The notes below the pieces were generated by a model. It was not told the DNA's origin. It saw only the letters and a program-made list of their open reading frames with translations, and ran no database searches. Positions 38,648-48,712 of a DNA stretch of 64,000 bases are shown here, piece after piece (the first letter of the stretch is position 1; each line of letters begins with the position of its first letter). The position numbers and the translations under genes were made by a program. The stretch is from Paraglaciecola algarum (GTDB lineage: Bacteria > Pseudomonadota > Gammaproteobacteria > Enterobacterales > Alteromonadaceae): contig NZ_JAKGAS010000001.1 of the NCBI RefSeq assembly GCF_021532655.1, positions 186,001 through 250,000 of the forward strand. Reading direction: 5' to 3'.

Positions 38648-40834
38648 ATGCATTTAGAACACACTCTATCACAAGCCAATTGTACTTTTCCTTTTGCTCA
38701 TCTGGGCGCACATTTTGACCCATCTTCATCACAGTTTAATGTCACAGCATGGATCCCAGGAGCAGACCGAGTAGAAGTGGTGGATTTAGCTTCAGGTGAA
38801 ATACTCGGGAAATTAGAGAAAATATCAGAGTCGTTTTTATTTGGTGCTGAATTAAAGCTAAAAAAAGCGCCCAGTGTTTATGCCTTTAACGTGACTAATG
38901 AATCTGGTGAATACCAAATAATCGATCCTTATCAATTTCAAGATCAGGCTTATTACGCCGTACATTATGTCGATAACCAGCCAGAAAACATATATCAACA
39001 ACTAGGGGCACAACTAGTTTCTTTAGATGTGGGGTTACCCGAGCCTATTCAAGCCACACGTTTTGCAGTGTTTGCTCCTAATGCCTCTGCCGTATCATTA
39101 ATTGGAGATTTCAATTATTGGAATGGTAGTTGTTTACCTATGCAAAAAACAGATATGGGCTACTGGGTTTTGATTGTGCCTGGCATTAAAGCCGGTGATA
39201 AATATAAATATCAAATAAAGGATTCAGCGGGTCACGGTTTGCCGCATAAAGCCGATCCAGTTGGCTTTTCATCTGAACAATATCCGTCTCATAGTTCAGT
39301 GGTATATGATCATAACAAATACCAGTGGAATGATAAGGCTTGGATTAAGAAAGCCAAAAAAGACAAATATACACAGCCTATGAGTGTGTATGAGTTACAT
39401 TTAGGTTCATGGAAAAAGCCAGGGCCAGAGTCAGAAAGCCGATATTTAACCTACCACGAACTTGTGGATCAACTCATCCCTTACATTAAAGATATGGCTT
39501 ATACCCATATCGAACTGATGCCAGTTGCTGAATACCCGTTTGATGGGTCTTGGGGATATCAACCAGTAGGCTTATTTGCTCCTACTAGCCGTTTTGGATC
39601 TCCAGATGATTTTAAATATTTTGTTGATCAGTGTCATCAAAACGGCATTGGGGTGATCATGGATTGGGTACCGGCTCACTTTCCAGAAGATGGCCATGGT
39701 TTGGCTCGTTTTGATGGTACCCATGTATACGAATACGAAGATCCACGAAGAGGATGGCATCCTGATTGGAATTCTTGTATCTACGACTTTGGTAAAGATA
39801 CTGTCAGACAATTCTTGGTGGGTAATGCCTTGTATTGGTTGGATAAATTTCATATTGATGGGCTTAGAGTGGATGCAGTTGCTTCAATGTTATATTTGGA
39901 TTATTCACGAGAAGAAGGGGAATGGATCCCGAATATTGATGGCGGTAACGAGAACTATGAAGCCATCAGCTTTTTACAATGGATGAATAAAGAAGTTTAC
40001 CACAAATACCCTCATGCCATGACAATTGCTGAAGAATCCACATCTTTTCCAAAAGTGTCTCGTCCAGTATTTGAAGGTGGACTTGGTTTTGGTTTTAAAT
40101 GGAATATGGGCTGGATGAATGATTCTTTGCACTATATCGCCAAAGATCCTTCTTATCGACGCTATCATCATAACGAAATTACCTTTAGTTTAGTCTATTC
40201 CTTTGATGAAAGTTTTGTATTACCTATTTCCCATGATGAAGTGGTGCATGGTAAAGGGTCCTTGTTACGTAAAATGCCAGGTGATGAATGGCAACAAGCT
40301 GCTAATTTAAGAGCTTATGCGGGTTTTATGTATGCTCATCCCGGTAAAAAACTAAACTTCATGGGCAATGAGATTGGTCAGTCTCAAGAATGGAATCATG
40401 ATAGTTCGATAGACTGGCATTTATTAGATTTCGAAAAACATCAGGGTATCCAAGACTTGTATCGTGATTTAAATAAATTATATTGTAAATACCCAGCATT
40501 ACATGCCTTGGATCATAGCCATGAAGGGTTTGAATGGTTGGATCATGGCAACGCGGAACAAAGTGTGTTGTCTATGCTCAGGAAGTCTGAAAAACAGAAA
40601 ATTTACAATGTGACTAACTTCACGCCTGTGCCTTATGAAGAATTTAGAATTGGCGTAAATGATCCTGGTAAGTACCAAATTATCTTGAATACAGATGATA
40701 AAAAATATTGGGGTAGTGGTTTTAAAACACCTAAAACCATGAACTCTGAAGAAGTAGAATGGGATGGCAGAAAACAATCTATAAAATTAAACCTACCTCC
40801 ATTGGCGAGTGTATATATTATTTTTAAAGGGTAG
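38648..40834 (+). CDS. glgB: 1,4-alpha-glucan branching enzyme
   Basis: ATG 38648 has AAGG 7 bases upstream; a TTG at 38621 lies in the hairpin and is rejected. The 728-residue enzyme has two N-terminal beta-modules including CBM48 (R-F-A-V-F-A-P-N-A-S-A-V-S-L-I-G-D-F-N-Y-W split at about 145), then the GH13 barrel with G-L-R-V-D-A-V (nucleophile Asp, about 413), I-A-E-E-S-T (Glu, about 466) and S-H-D-E-V-V-H-G-K (Asp, about 534). It creates alpha-1,6 branches in glycogen. Length is normal for the family. glgX follows at once. Confidence 0.97.
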   Translation: MHLEHTLSQANCTFPFAHLGAHFDPSSSQFNVTAWIPGADRVEVVDLASGEILGKLEKISESFLFGAELKLKKAPSVYAFNVTNESGEYQIIDPYQFQDQAYYAVHYVDNQPENIYQQLGAQLVSLDVGLPEPIQATRFAVFAPNASAVSLIGDFNYWNGSCLPMQKTDMGYWVLIVPGIKAGDKYKYQIKDSAGHGLPHKADPVGFSSEQYPSHSSVVYDHNKYQWNDKAWIKKAKKDKYTQPMSVYELHLGSWKKPGPESESRYLTYHELVDQLIPYIKDMAYTHIELMPVAEYPFDGSWGYQPVGLFAPTSRFGSPDDFKYFVDQCHQNGIGVIMDWVPAHFPEDGHGLARFDGTHVYEYEDPRRGWHPDWNSCIYDFGKDTVRQFLVGNALYWLDKFHIDGLRVDAVASMLYLDYSREEGEWIPNIDGGNENYEAISFLQWMNKEVYHKYPHAMTIAEESTSFPKVSRPVFEGGLGFGFKWNMGWMNDSLHYIAKDPSYRRYHHNEITFSLVYSFDESFVLPISHDEVVHGKGSLLRKMPGDEWQQAANLRAYAGFMYAHPGKKLNFMGNEIGQSQEWNHDSSIDWHLLDFEKHQGIQDLYRDLNKLYCKYPALHALDHSHEGFEWLDHGNAEQSVLSMLRKSEKQKIYNVTNFTPVPYEEFRIGVNDPGKYQIILNTDDKKYWGSGFKTPKTMNSEEVEWDGRKQSIKLNLPPLASVYIIFKG

Positions 40835-40843
40835 GTGGATATA

Positions 40844-42937
40844 GTGTCAAAATATAAAATACAAGACGGATCTGCCCAATTTTTAGGGGCTAATTTAACT
40901 GAACTCGGCTGTAATTTTGCTGTGCATTGTCCGCATGCGGATGGTTTAGAGTTAGTATTATTCGACAGTAAAACGGAACAACAAATCCAAGTCATCTCTG
41001 TGCCGGCTAAAACAGGAAAAGTTTGGCATTGTTTTGTTGAAGGCATTAAAGCCGGTCAATTGTATGCTTATCGTGTTTTAGGTAAAAACCATGCGCATTT
41101 AGGCGTGATATTTGATTATGACAAGCTATTAATTGACCCTTATGCTAAATCACTAAATCGTCCACTGATTTGGAATGCTGAACAATATCAAGGCGATAGC
41201 CAATCAATGGTACCAAAAGCCTTGGTACTAGATAACAGAACCTCTAATCCTCGTCCTGCTAAGCCAAATTTAGAACTCGATCAAACAATATTGTATGAAG
41301 CCCATGTTAAAGGCCTAACTCAATTACACCCTGATGTTCCAGATGAAATAAAAGGTAAGTTTTTGGGCATATGTCATCCTAAGGTCCTACAGCATTTGCA
41401 GGAATTAGGGGTTACTGCTATTCAGTTAATGCCAGTTGCAGCCTTTATGCCAGAACCTTTTATTACCAACAAAGGTTTAACTAATTATTGGGGCTATAAC
41501 CCGATTAATTATTTTTGCCCCGATCCTAGATATATAGTGAAGGACGGGGTAAACGAATTCAAAACTATGGTGGATTGCCTGCATGAAGCAGGTATAGAAG
41601 TGATTTTAGATGTGGTGTTCAATCATACCGCTGAGGGTGGGTTAGATGGCCCAATATTGTCTTTTAAAGGGTTTGATAATTCTTCATTTTATCTGTTTGA
41701 ACGCAACGAATATGGCGCAGTCGATTACGATAAATATGTGAATAACTCGGGCTGTGGTAATAGTGTAAATACCGCATTTCCCTACGTACTTAAAATGGTC
41801 ATGGATGCGTTAAGGTATTGGGTAACGGATATGGGCGTGGATGGCTTTAGGTTTGATTTAGCCGCTAGTTTAGGTAGAGATCCTTATGAGTTTTCTAGCC
41901 TATCTGGTTTTTTCCGTACCATTCGTCAAGATCCGGTTTTAATCAATACCAAACTAATCGCAGAGCCTTGGGATATTGGTCATGGTGGTTATCGTTTGGG
42001 CCAATTTCCTTCAAATTGGTTGGAATGTAATGATAAATACAGAGACACAGTGAGGGCATTTTGGCGTGGCGATAAAGGTTTAACCAGTGATTTTGCTACA
42101 CGTTTATTGGGTTCTAGAGATGTGTTTTCTCACGAAAATCGTTCCATATTAACCTCAGTAAACAATATTAGTTACCATGATGGTTTTACCTTACATGACT
42201 TAGTAAGTTATGCAGAAAGGCATAATGAAGCTAATGGTGAACAAAACCGTGATGGTCATGGCCATAATTTATCTGCAAATTATGGCATGGAGGGCGTAAC
42301 AACAGATAAACAGGTGTTGGCTCTTCGAGAAAGACAAAAACGTAATTTATTTGCCACTTTATTGTTATCTCAAGGCACACCCCATGTGTTAGGTGGCGAT
42401 GAGTTAAGTCGCACTCAGCAGGGTAATAATAATGCGTACTGTCAAGATAATGAAATTAGTTGGCTGGATTGGAATATAGACGAGACCAAGCAGGACTTTT
42501 TAACCTTTTGCCAGCAAGTGATTAAATTGCGTAAAAGTAGTGAAATATTGCACCATTTAAATCTAGCAGATGATCAATTTTCGATTAAAAATAATGTTGA
42601 AAAAATTTATTGGTATCGACCAGATGGTGAGCGTAAATTAGAAGATGATTGGCATGATCACAATAATCAAGCTTTTGCTTTAGAACTTAGGTCGCCAGTT
42701 AAAGGTGAGGAAAACCATCAAGAACACTGGTTATTAGTCATTAATGCTAGTGATCACGATGTGTGTTTTCAGTTACCTAATTTTTGTGAGTCTGATGGTT
42801 GGCGGTTAAAATTAGACACACGTTATGCTAAGTATTCACAGCAACCTGATGTGGTAATTAAAAATAAACACCTACAGGCTTATCGCAGTATCAGTGTTTT
42901 TGAATGTGCGCCACTTTTTGCACCTGGCACAAATTAA
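40844..42937 (+). CDS. glgX: Glycogen debranching enzyme, isoamylase-type
   Basis: A GTG at 40844 with AGGTGG 5 bases upstream is the preferred start; GTG 40835, just after the glgB stop, is the alternative. About 697 residues: a CBM48 module, then a GH13 barrel with D-G-F-R-F-D-L-A (nucleophile Asp), A-E-P-W-D-I-G (Glu) and N-I-S-Y-H-D-G-F-T (Asp), as in GlgX/TreX. It hydrolyses alpha-1,6 branches of phosphorylase-limited glycogen. It follows glgB by 9 bp and its stop is 10 bp before msrB, so the set is one operon. Confidence 0.94.
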   Translation: MSKYKIQDGSAQFLGANLTELGCNFAVHCPHADGLELVLFDSKTEQQIQVISVPAKTGKVWHCFVEGIKAGQLYAYRVLGKNHAHLGVIFDYDKLLIDPYAKSLNRPLIWNAEQYQGDSQSMVPKALVLDNRTSNPRPAKPNLELDQTILYEAHVKGLTQLHPDVPDEIKGKFLGICHPKVLQHLQELGVTAIQLMPVAAFMPEPFITNKGLTNYWGYNPINYFCPDPRYIVKDGVNEFKTMVDCLHEAGIEVILDVVFNHTAEGGLDGPILSFKGFDNSSFYLFERNEYGAVDYDKYVNNSGCGNSVNTAFPYVLKMVMDALRYWVTDMGVDGFRFDLAASLGRDPYEFSSLSGFFRTIRQDPVLINTKLIAEPWDIGHGGYRLGQFPSNWLECNDKYRDTVRAFWRGDKGLTSDFATRLLGSRDVFSHENRSILTSVNNISYHDGFTLHDLVSYAERHNEANGEQNRDGHGHNLSANYGMEGVTTDKQVLALRERQKRNLFATLLLSQGTPHVLGGDELSRTQQGNNNAYCQDNEISWLDWNIDETKQDFLTFCQQVIKLRKSSEILHHLNLADDQFSIKNNVEKIYWYRPDGERKLEDDWHDHNNQAFALELRSPVKGEENHQEHWLLVINASDHDVCFQLPNFCESDGWRLKLDTRYAKYSQQPDVVIKNKHLQAYRSISVFECAPLFAPGTN

Positions 42938-42947
42938 GGACAAAACT

Positions 42948-43331
42948 ATGAAATTAACCGAACAAGAATGGCGAAAAAAATTAACAGAAGAAGAATTTCG
43001 AGTTTGTCGCCAAAAGGGTACTGAGCCACCTTTTACCGGAGCATTGTTAGACGAGAAAAATTCTGGGGATTACCTGTGTACCTGTTGTGGAAATCGGTTG
43101 TTTCATTCGACAGATAAATTTGATTCTGGCTGCGGTTGGCCGTCTTTTTCCGCCCAAAGTAATGAAGAAAATGTGGCGTACCACACAGACGATTCGTTAG
43201 CTATGCGCCGCATTGAAATAGTCTGTAAAGTGTGTGATTCACATATCGGTCATGTATTTAACGACGGGCCTGAACCTACGGGTAAACGTTATTGTGTCAA
43301 TTCAGTTTCGATTAATTTTGATCCCACTTAA
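42948..43331 (+). CDS. msrB: Peptide-methionine (R)-S-oxide reductase
   Basis: AAGGA lies 7 bases before ATG 42948; the longer frame starting inside glgX is rejected. The 127-residue protein has two zinc-binding Cys pairs (C-T-C-C-G and C-K-V-C), the G-W-P-S-F motif and the catalytic R-Y-C-V-N-S. It reduces methionine R-sulfoxide in proteins using thioredoxin. A Cys, not selenocysteine, is at the active site. It appears co-transcribed with glycogen genes, which has no obvious metabolic reason. glgC is convergent, with only 16 bp between the stops. Confidence 0.95.
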   Translation: MKLTEQEWRKKLTEEEFRVCRQKGTEPPFTGALLDEKNSGDYLCTCCGNRLFHSTDKFDSGCGWPSFSAQSNEENVAYHTDDSLAMRRIEIVCKVCDSHIGHVFNDGPEPTGKRYCVNSVSINFDPT

Positions 43332-43347
43332 ATTTATCTAGCAAAGA

Positions 43348-44685
43348 TCAGCAGCCCCTAGAAGATAGCGCTGTCGTAGCTTTAATATTTGTTGGAAAAG
43401 GGACTGTGGTCGTGGGTGAATTATTTGGGTTTAGATTCGCTAACATAGATTTAGTTACCAAGACTACGCCATTTTCGGTTAGTCTAAATCCTCGACTAAT
43501 ATCACTTTTCTGATTGATACCAACAGTAAAATTTTGCGGTATTTTACAGCCTGTTTCTATTATTGCTCGATTTATTACTGAGTTTCGGCCTATTTCAACT
43601 TGGGGTAAAAGCAAAGACTCGTTAACATCAGCATAAGAGTGAACTCTTACATTTGAAAAAAGCAACGAATGATTAATTTTTGCACCTGACACGATACATC
43701 CACCCGAAATCATAGAATCAACCGCATACCCACGCCTAGTATCATCGTTAAACAAAAATTTAGCCGGTGGGTACTGTTTTTGATGGGTCCAAATCGGCCA
43801 TTCATCATCGTAAATATTGAGTTTAGGTACAAAATGAGTTAGGTCCATATTGGCCTGCCAAAATGAATCTAGCGTGCCTATATCACGCCAATAAGGAGTG
43901 GGGGCATTATGTTTGTTTCTAAACCGATAGGCGTAGAGATGATTGTTAGTTATTAAGCGAGGGATCATATCTATGCCAAAATCATGTTGCGAATTTTTAG
44001 CAGAGGCGTCTTTACACAATTGGTCTATTAAAAATTCAGTATTAAAAATGTAATTACCCATTGAAGTCAGTGAGTATCCAGGCTTATCGTCGAGCTCGTA
44101 TGGACGCGCAGGTTTTTCAGCAAAGCTTGATATACGATTTTTATGGTCTACCTGCATAACACCGAAAGTGTTAGCAGCCTCTTTACAGGGCAATTCTATG
44201 CAGGAAATACTCATGTCCGCCTGACTTTCAACATGCTGAGCTAACATATCGCCATAATCCATTTTGTATACATGATCACCTGCCATAATCACCACGTATT
44301 TAGGCGCATGCTCTCGAATAAAGTCTATATTCTGATACAACGCATCAGCTGTTCCCTGATACCAGTTTGCTGAGCGCTGTTGCGAAGCAGGTAATAACTC
44401 CACAAATTCACCTAGTTCCCGATTAAGGTGTCCCCAACCTTGCACTAAATGCCGAATAAGCGAATATGCTTTGTATTGAGTAATGACGCCAATTTTTCTA
44501 ATACCGGAGTTAACACAGTTGGATAAAGGAAAGTCTATTACTCTAAATTTCCCACCAAAATGTAATGCTGGCTTTGACTCTGATGCGGTAAGTTCACATA
44601 ATCTGCTGCCTTTACCGCCAGCAAGTATTAACGCTAAAGAGTTACGTGTTAGTTGGCTAACATATCTAGTATCTGAAATGACCAT
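43348..44685 (-). CDS. glgC: Glucose-1-phosphate adenylyltransferase (ADP-glucose pyrophosphorylase)
   Basis: The 445-residue enzyme shows the nucleotidyltransferase motif [11 protein letters not shown] (about residues 18-28), [18 protein letters not shown] and F-A-E-K-P (about 188), then a left-handed beta-helix C-terminal domain. It makes ADP-glucose for glycogen synthesis and is the regulated step. It is convergent with malQ-glgB-glgX-msrB. glgA is not in this window, so the pathway is incomplete here. A LacI-like site lies 26 bp upstream of its start. Confidence 0.95.
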   Translation of the reverse strand: MVISDTRYVSQLTRNSLALILAGGKGSRLCELTASESKPALHFGGKFRVIDFPLSNCVNSGIRKIGVITQYKAYSLIRHLVQGWGHLNRELGEFVELLPASQQRSANWYQGTADALYQNIDFIREHAPKYVVIMAGDHVYKMDYGDMLAQHVESQADMSISCIELPCKEAANTFGVMQVDHKNRISSFAEKPARPYELDDKPGYSLTSMGNYIFNTEFLIDQLCKDASAKNSQHDFGIDMIPRLITNNHLYAYRFRNKHNAPTPYWRDIGTLDSFWQANMDLTHFVPKLNIYDDEWPIWTHQKQYPPAKFLFNDDTRRGYAVDSMISGGCIVSGAKINHSLLFSNVRVHSYADVNESLLLPQVEIGRNSVINRAIIETGCKIPQNFTVGINQKSDISRGFRLTENGVVLVTKSMLANLNPNNSPTTTVPFPTNIKATTALSSRGC

Positions 44686-45124
44686 AGTTATTTCCGCAAA
44701 TAGTGAGTTTTGTAAACGATTGAATTGGTTTAATACTTATTAATTGATGTGCTGAAAATTATTGAAAAACTCTATTGTTTAGAGGTTAGTTTACTTACCT
44801 GCTTTTACCAATTTTTATTATAAATATTTTGTGTTAGACGAGTTAGATACAGTTAATTTGAGGCTCCACGTTCTAAAGCGACTGATAAGTTATCTGTATA
44901 ATGAAGCTGTGAAAATAGTTCATATATGCAAGCCTGAATTGAGAAGTGCTCGGGTTACACTAATTTTATAAAGTTAGGCGCAACAGCTCCTAGTCAAAAA
45001 TTTAGTTTTATCGGTAGAAAAGTACTAATTAGCCGGTTTTCCTCCGATTGTTTTTGAATGCCCCTAGGCGAGCTTAGTTCTACTGTGATAAATTACCTGC
45101 GGTGATTTTTTTAGGAATAAAACA
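44686..45124. other. Divergent intergenic region between glgC and an M14 peptidase gene
   Basis: The 439 bp contain no convincing frame on either strand. TGTAAACGATTGAA at 44711-44724 matches the LacI-family pattern TGNAANCGNTTNCA at nine of ten fixed positions and could be a glgC operator. Nothing else stands out except AT-rich promoter-like sequence. Confidence 0.4.
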
Positions 45125-46249
45125 GTGAGAATAAGTAGTAATTTTGATAGCGGTAAAATTCATGTTATTAGCGCAGAAGATCCGCAAGATATTCAATTAA
45201 GTATCCCTAAAGACAATCAGTCAGACTTTTATCAATGGTTTCACTTTAAGTTAGACAGCAAAAGTTTTATTTCTCATAAAATAAGTATTGTTGACTTGGC
45301 TAATTCCGCTTACCCAGATGGTTGGAATAATTATCAAGCCGTGGCCTCATACGACCGCGAAGAATGGTTTAGAGTAGATACTGAGTTTGATGGTGACACC
45401 TTAACTATTCAATTTACTCCTGAAATTGACCACATTTATTTTGCCTATTTTGCTCCTTATAGTTATGAACGTCATTTAGATTTATTGGCTTGGTCACAAA
45501 AAGCTATGGAATGTGAACAACTATATTTAGGCCCAACAATTGACGGACGAGATATGTCTTTGTTAGTGATAGGCCAAGCTGAAGAAGGTAAAAAGTCAAT
45601 TTGGATCACAGCCAGACAACATCCAGGTGAAACCATGGCCGAGTGGTTAGTGGAAGGTTTATTAGAAAGATTATTAGATGATGAAGATGGCCTAGCTCGT
45701 TTATTGCTCGAAAAAGCCGTATTTTATATAGTGCCTAATATGAATCCAGACGGCGCATATCGCGGGCATTTACGCACTAATTCAAAAGGCGTTAATCTAA
45801 ACCGAGAATGGGCTGCGCCTAGCATGGAAAATAGCCCTGAGGTATTTTTAGTTAAACAAAAAATGCAAGAACTTGGTGTGGATATGTTTTTGGATGTACA
45901 CGGTGACGAAGCCCTACCTTATAATTTTGTCGCCGGCTGTGAAGGTAATCCAAATTATAACCAACGACTCGCTGATTTAGAAACCAGTTTTAAAGCAGCA
46001 CTACTGACAGTAACACCCGAGTTTCAAGATGCACATGGCTATGATAAAGACCAGCCAGGTGAAGGGAATCTTACCGTAGCAGCCAATGCTATAGGTCATG
46101 AATTTGATTGTTTGTCCTATACCTTAGAAATGCCGTTTAAAGATAATATTGAATTGCCTGATCCAGTTTATGGCTGGTCTCCAGCTCGCTGTAAACAACT
46201 AGGTGAAGATTTGTTAGTGGCTATGCGTGCGGTTGTCGATAAGTTATAA
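45125..46249 (+). CDS. M14-family zinc carboxypeptidase, cytosolic type
   Basis: A GTG at 45125 with TTAGGAA 8 bases upstream is the start; no ATG lies nearby in frame. The 374-residue protein has an N-terminal beta-domain (to about residue 125) as in cytosolic carboxypeptidases, then the M14 fold. Zinc ligands are the His and Glu of R-Q-H-P-G-E-T (about 162-165) and the His of D-V-H-G-D-E (about 261); a catalytic Glu is in Y-T-L-E-M-P-F-K (about 340). No signal peptide is seen. Related bacterial enzymes remove C-terminal residues from peptides; the substrate is unknown. Confidence 0.88.
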   Translation: MRISSNFDSGKIHVISAEDPQDIQLSIPKDNQSDFYQWFHFKLDSKSFISHKISIVDLANSAYPDGWNNYQAVASYDREEWFRVDTEFDGDTLTIQFTPEIDHIYFAYFAPYSYERHLDLLAWSQKAMECEQLYLGPTIDGRDMSLLVIGQAEEGKKSIWITARQHPGETMAEWLVEGLLERLLDDEDGLARLLLEKAVFYIVPNMNPDGAYRGHLRTNSKGVNLNREWAAPSMENSPEVFLVKQKMQELGVDMFLDVHGDEALPYNFVAGCEGNPNYNQRLADLETSFKAALLTVTPEFQDAHGYDKDQPGEGNLTVAANAIGHEFDCLSYTLEMPFKDNIELPDPVYGWSPARCKQLGEDLLVAMRAVVDKL

Positions 46250-46344
46250 CTAAGTCGATAACTAAAACCAAGCAAAATACCAAAAATTATAATTAAGAAA
46301 ATAACTAAAAAAAACACAAATAAAATGTCAAAAAGGGGAATAAA

Positions 46345-48015
46345 TTGGAAGCTTTTCACGGTTTTTTAAAATTATTAGATAGTATGTTAGGTGGAGCTTG
46401 GTGGTTTCCCTATGTACTGTTAGGAACAGGCTTATTTTTTACTATTTACCTTAAATTTCCGCAAGTTAGATATTTTAAACATGCTTGGAAAGTCGTAACA
46501 GGTAAATACGATAAAGCGGATGACCCAGGTGATACTAGTCACTTTAGAGCGCTGACTACTGCCTTGTCCGGCACGGTAGGTACAGGCAACATTGGTGGCG
46601 TAGCCTTTGCTATATTTTTAGGCGGTCCTGCTGCGTTATTCTGGATGTGGGCGACTGCTTTTTTGGGCATGACAACTAAGTTTGTCGAGGTGACCTTATC
46701 CCATAAATATCGAGACAAAACACCTGATGGCACTATGGCTGGTGGCCCTATGTATTACATGGATAAACGATTAAACATGAAATGGTTAGCCGTCGCGTTT
46801 GCCATTGCAACGGTTATTAGTTCATTTGGGACGGGTAACTTACCCCAAAGTAACGGTATTGCTACCAGTATCGAAGCAACCTTTGGTCTAGACCCATTAA
46901 TGGTGGGGAGTATTTTAGGGATTTTGTTAGCTTTAGTTATTTTAGGTGGTATCACGCGTATTGCCGCTGTGACATCTAAAATTGTACCTTTGATGGCATT
47001 GATTTATTTAGTCGGGGCTTTTGCAGTTATTTTTGCCAATATTGAAAACATAGGGCCTGCCTTTAGTTCTGTGGTATCTGATGTGTTTACTGGCTCCGCG
47101 GCTACAGGTGGCTTTTTAGGCGCCACTATCGCTTACGCATTTAATCGTGGTGTTAATCGTGGACTGTTCTCGAATGAAGCGGGTCAAGGTTCTGCGCCTA
47201 TTGCCCATGCCGCAGCTAAAACCAAAGAACCTGTCTCTGAAGGTATGGTGTCAATTTTAGAACCTTTCATTGATACCATTATTATTTGTACTATCACTGG
47301 TTTAGTTATTTTGTCTTCAGGTGTATGGCAAGAAAAACATTTAAATACTTTTGATCGTTCCGATATGTACATTTTGTCAGGGCAGTATGCTGAATCTAAT
47401 CCGACTGATAAAGAAGCATTATTTAAGTATATTAATAATTTAGATGACCATGGTGTGACTGACTTTAACGGTGAAATACAAGTGGTGGATGGTAAAGCGG
47501 TAAATGCAGACTTTACTATCATAAATGCGCGCTCTTTTGCAGATAATGTAACCTTTTCCATTGGTGATGCTGAAGACGCCTACACAGGTAAGTTGAAGGT
47601 GGTTAATGGAAATCTAGTTAAGGATAGTATTATTGTACGCGGTGAGTCATTGATTCACTCGGCTAGTCTAACTGCTTTGGCATTTACTAAGGGATTCTTT
47701 GGCGAGTCAGGCAAATATATCGTCTCTATCGGCTTGTTATTATTTGCCTTTTCTACAGCCATAGCTTGGTCTTATTATGGTGATCGCGCCATGACCTACT
47801 TGTTGGGACCGCGTTCTGTGATGCCATACAGGGTAGTGTATGTAGCAGGGTTTGTTTGGGCTGCTGTGTCTGATACAACCTTAGTTTGGACTTTGTCAGC
47901 TGTGGCTATCGTGGTCATGACCTTACCTAACTTGTTTGGTATATTTCTATTACGTAAAGAAATGAAAGAGTCAGTAGATCAGTATTGGCAAAAATTTAAG
48001 CAAGAAAACAAATAG
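46345..48015 (+). CDS. AGCS-family sodium:alanine/glycine symporter
   Basis: Translation appears to start at TTG 46345, 8 bases after AAAAGGGG. The 556-residue protein has about eleven membrane helices and the AGCS motifs G-T-G-N-I-G-G-V-A (about 78) and [18 protein letters not shown] (about 267). An inserted hydrophilic segment of about 105 residues (about 330-435) precedes the last helices, making it longer than the usual 450-490. It imports alanine or glycine with sodium, by family. A strong terminator follows. Confidence 0.92.
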   Translation: MEAFHGFLKLLDSMLGGAWWFPYVLLGTGLFFTIYLKFPQVRYFKHAWKVVTGKYDKADDPGDTSHFRALTTALSGTVGTGNIGGVAFAIFLGGPAALFWMWATAFLGMTTKFVEVTLSHKYRDKTPDGTMAGGPMYYMDKRLNMKWLAVAFAIATVISSFGTGNLPQSNGIATSIEATFGLDPLMVGSILGILLALVILGGITRIAAVTSKIVPLMALIYLVGAFAVIFANIENIGPAFSSVVSDVFTGSAATGGFLGATIAYAFNRGVNRGLFSNEAGQGSAPIAHAAAKTKEPVSEGMVSILEPFIDTIIICTITGLVILSSGVWQEKHLNTFDRSDMYILSGQYAESNPTDKEALFKYINNLDDHGVTDFNGEIQVVDGKAVNADFTIINARSFADNVTFSIGDAEDAYTGKLKVVNGNLVKDSIIVRGESLIHSASLTALAFTKGFFGESGKYIVSIGLLLFAFSTAIAWSYYGDRAMTYLLGPRSVMPYRVVYVAGFVWAAVSDTTLVWTLSAVAIVVMTLPNLFGIFLLRKEMKESVDQYWQKFKQENK

Positions 48016-48036
48016 TTGCCTGATAATTAAATTATA

Positions 48037-48065
48037 AAAAGGCGCGGTTATTAGCCGCGCTTTTC
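48037..48065 (+). terminator. Rho-independent terminator after the AGCS symporter gene
   Basis: A GC-rich 6-bp core stem (GCGCGG / CCGCGC) with flanking A and T runs (AAAA before, TTTT after) lies 21 bp downstream of the stop codon. Confidence 0.82.
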
Positions 48066-48088
48066 CATGTATATTCGGAGTGTAAAGT

Positions 48089-48415
48089 ATGGCATTAGTT
48101 GATTGCCCATCTTGTAACAAAAAGATTTCTGATAAAGCAAAGTCCTGCCAGCATTGTGACTTTGACCTAGGTGATGCTAGTCCTGAGGATATAGCCCGTA
48201 AGCAGAGCCTGAATTTATATCTAAAAAAACAGCGAGTGCAAAACCAGTCCATGGTAGCCATGTTGTTATTTGTAGGTGGCTTTGGCTTTATGTATTGGGG
48301 CGGCGTGGCAGCTGATGATGTACAATACAAATTGGCCGTCGGCGTGTCTATTATTGGTTTTGTTTGGTATTTGGTGAATCGAGTTCGATTAGTCTTTTTG
48401 AAAAGGTCTAATTAG
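48089..48415 (+). CDS. Small zinc-ribbon membrane protein
   Basis: The 108-residue protein opens with C-P-S-C (residues 6-9) and C-Q-H-C (20-23), a typical zinc ribbon. A charged linker follows, then two hydrophobic helices (about 54-72 and 78-98) forming a membrane hairpin. Such proteins are common and of unknown function. It ends 3 bp before the YeaC gene, so the two are likely co-transcribed with the DUF349 gene. Confidence 0.8.
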   Translation: MALVDCPSCNKKISDKAKSCQHCDFDLGDASPEDIARKQSLNLYLKKQRVQNQSMVAMLLFVGGFGFMYWGGVAADDVQYKLAVGVSIIGFVWYLVNRVRLVFLKRSN

Positions 48416-48418
48416 ATT

Positions 48419-48712
48419 ATGGATCCAACAAGCTTGTTGAAAAACATGTCACCAGAGATATACCAAAAGTTACGACAATCGGTCGAGACAGGTAAATGGT
48501 TAGACGGCTCGCCGTTAACTGAACAGCAAAAAGAAACCTGCATGCAAGCTGTTATGATGTATCAAGCAAAGGTACTAAAATCAGACCAGCACATGACAGT
48601 AGGTGAAAACGGTGAAATAGTACATAAAAGCCGAGATTCATTTAAACAAGAATTACAACAAAACTCTAATAATAATCAAACAATAGCGCGGTTTAAGCAG
48701 GATGATATTTAA
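48419..48712 (+). CDS. yeaC: DUF1315 family protein, YeaC-like
   Basis: The 97-residue cytoplasmic protein has the pattern M-S-P-E-I-Y-Q-K-L-R-Q-S-V-E-T-G-K-W, then G-x-x-L-T-x-x-Q, characteristic of DUF1315/YeaC. It is conserved in gammaproteobacteria but has no known function. It overlaps the following DUF349 gene by 11 bp, indicating translational coupling. Confidence 0.9.
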   Translation: MDPTSLLKNMSPEIYQKLRQSVETGKWLDGSPLTEQQKETCMQAVMMYQAKVLKSDQHMTVGENGEIVHKSRDSFKQELQQNSNNNQTIARFKQDDI

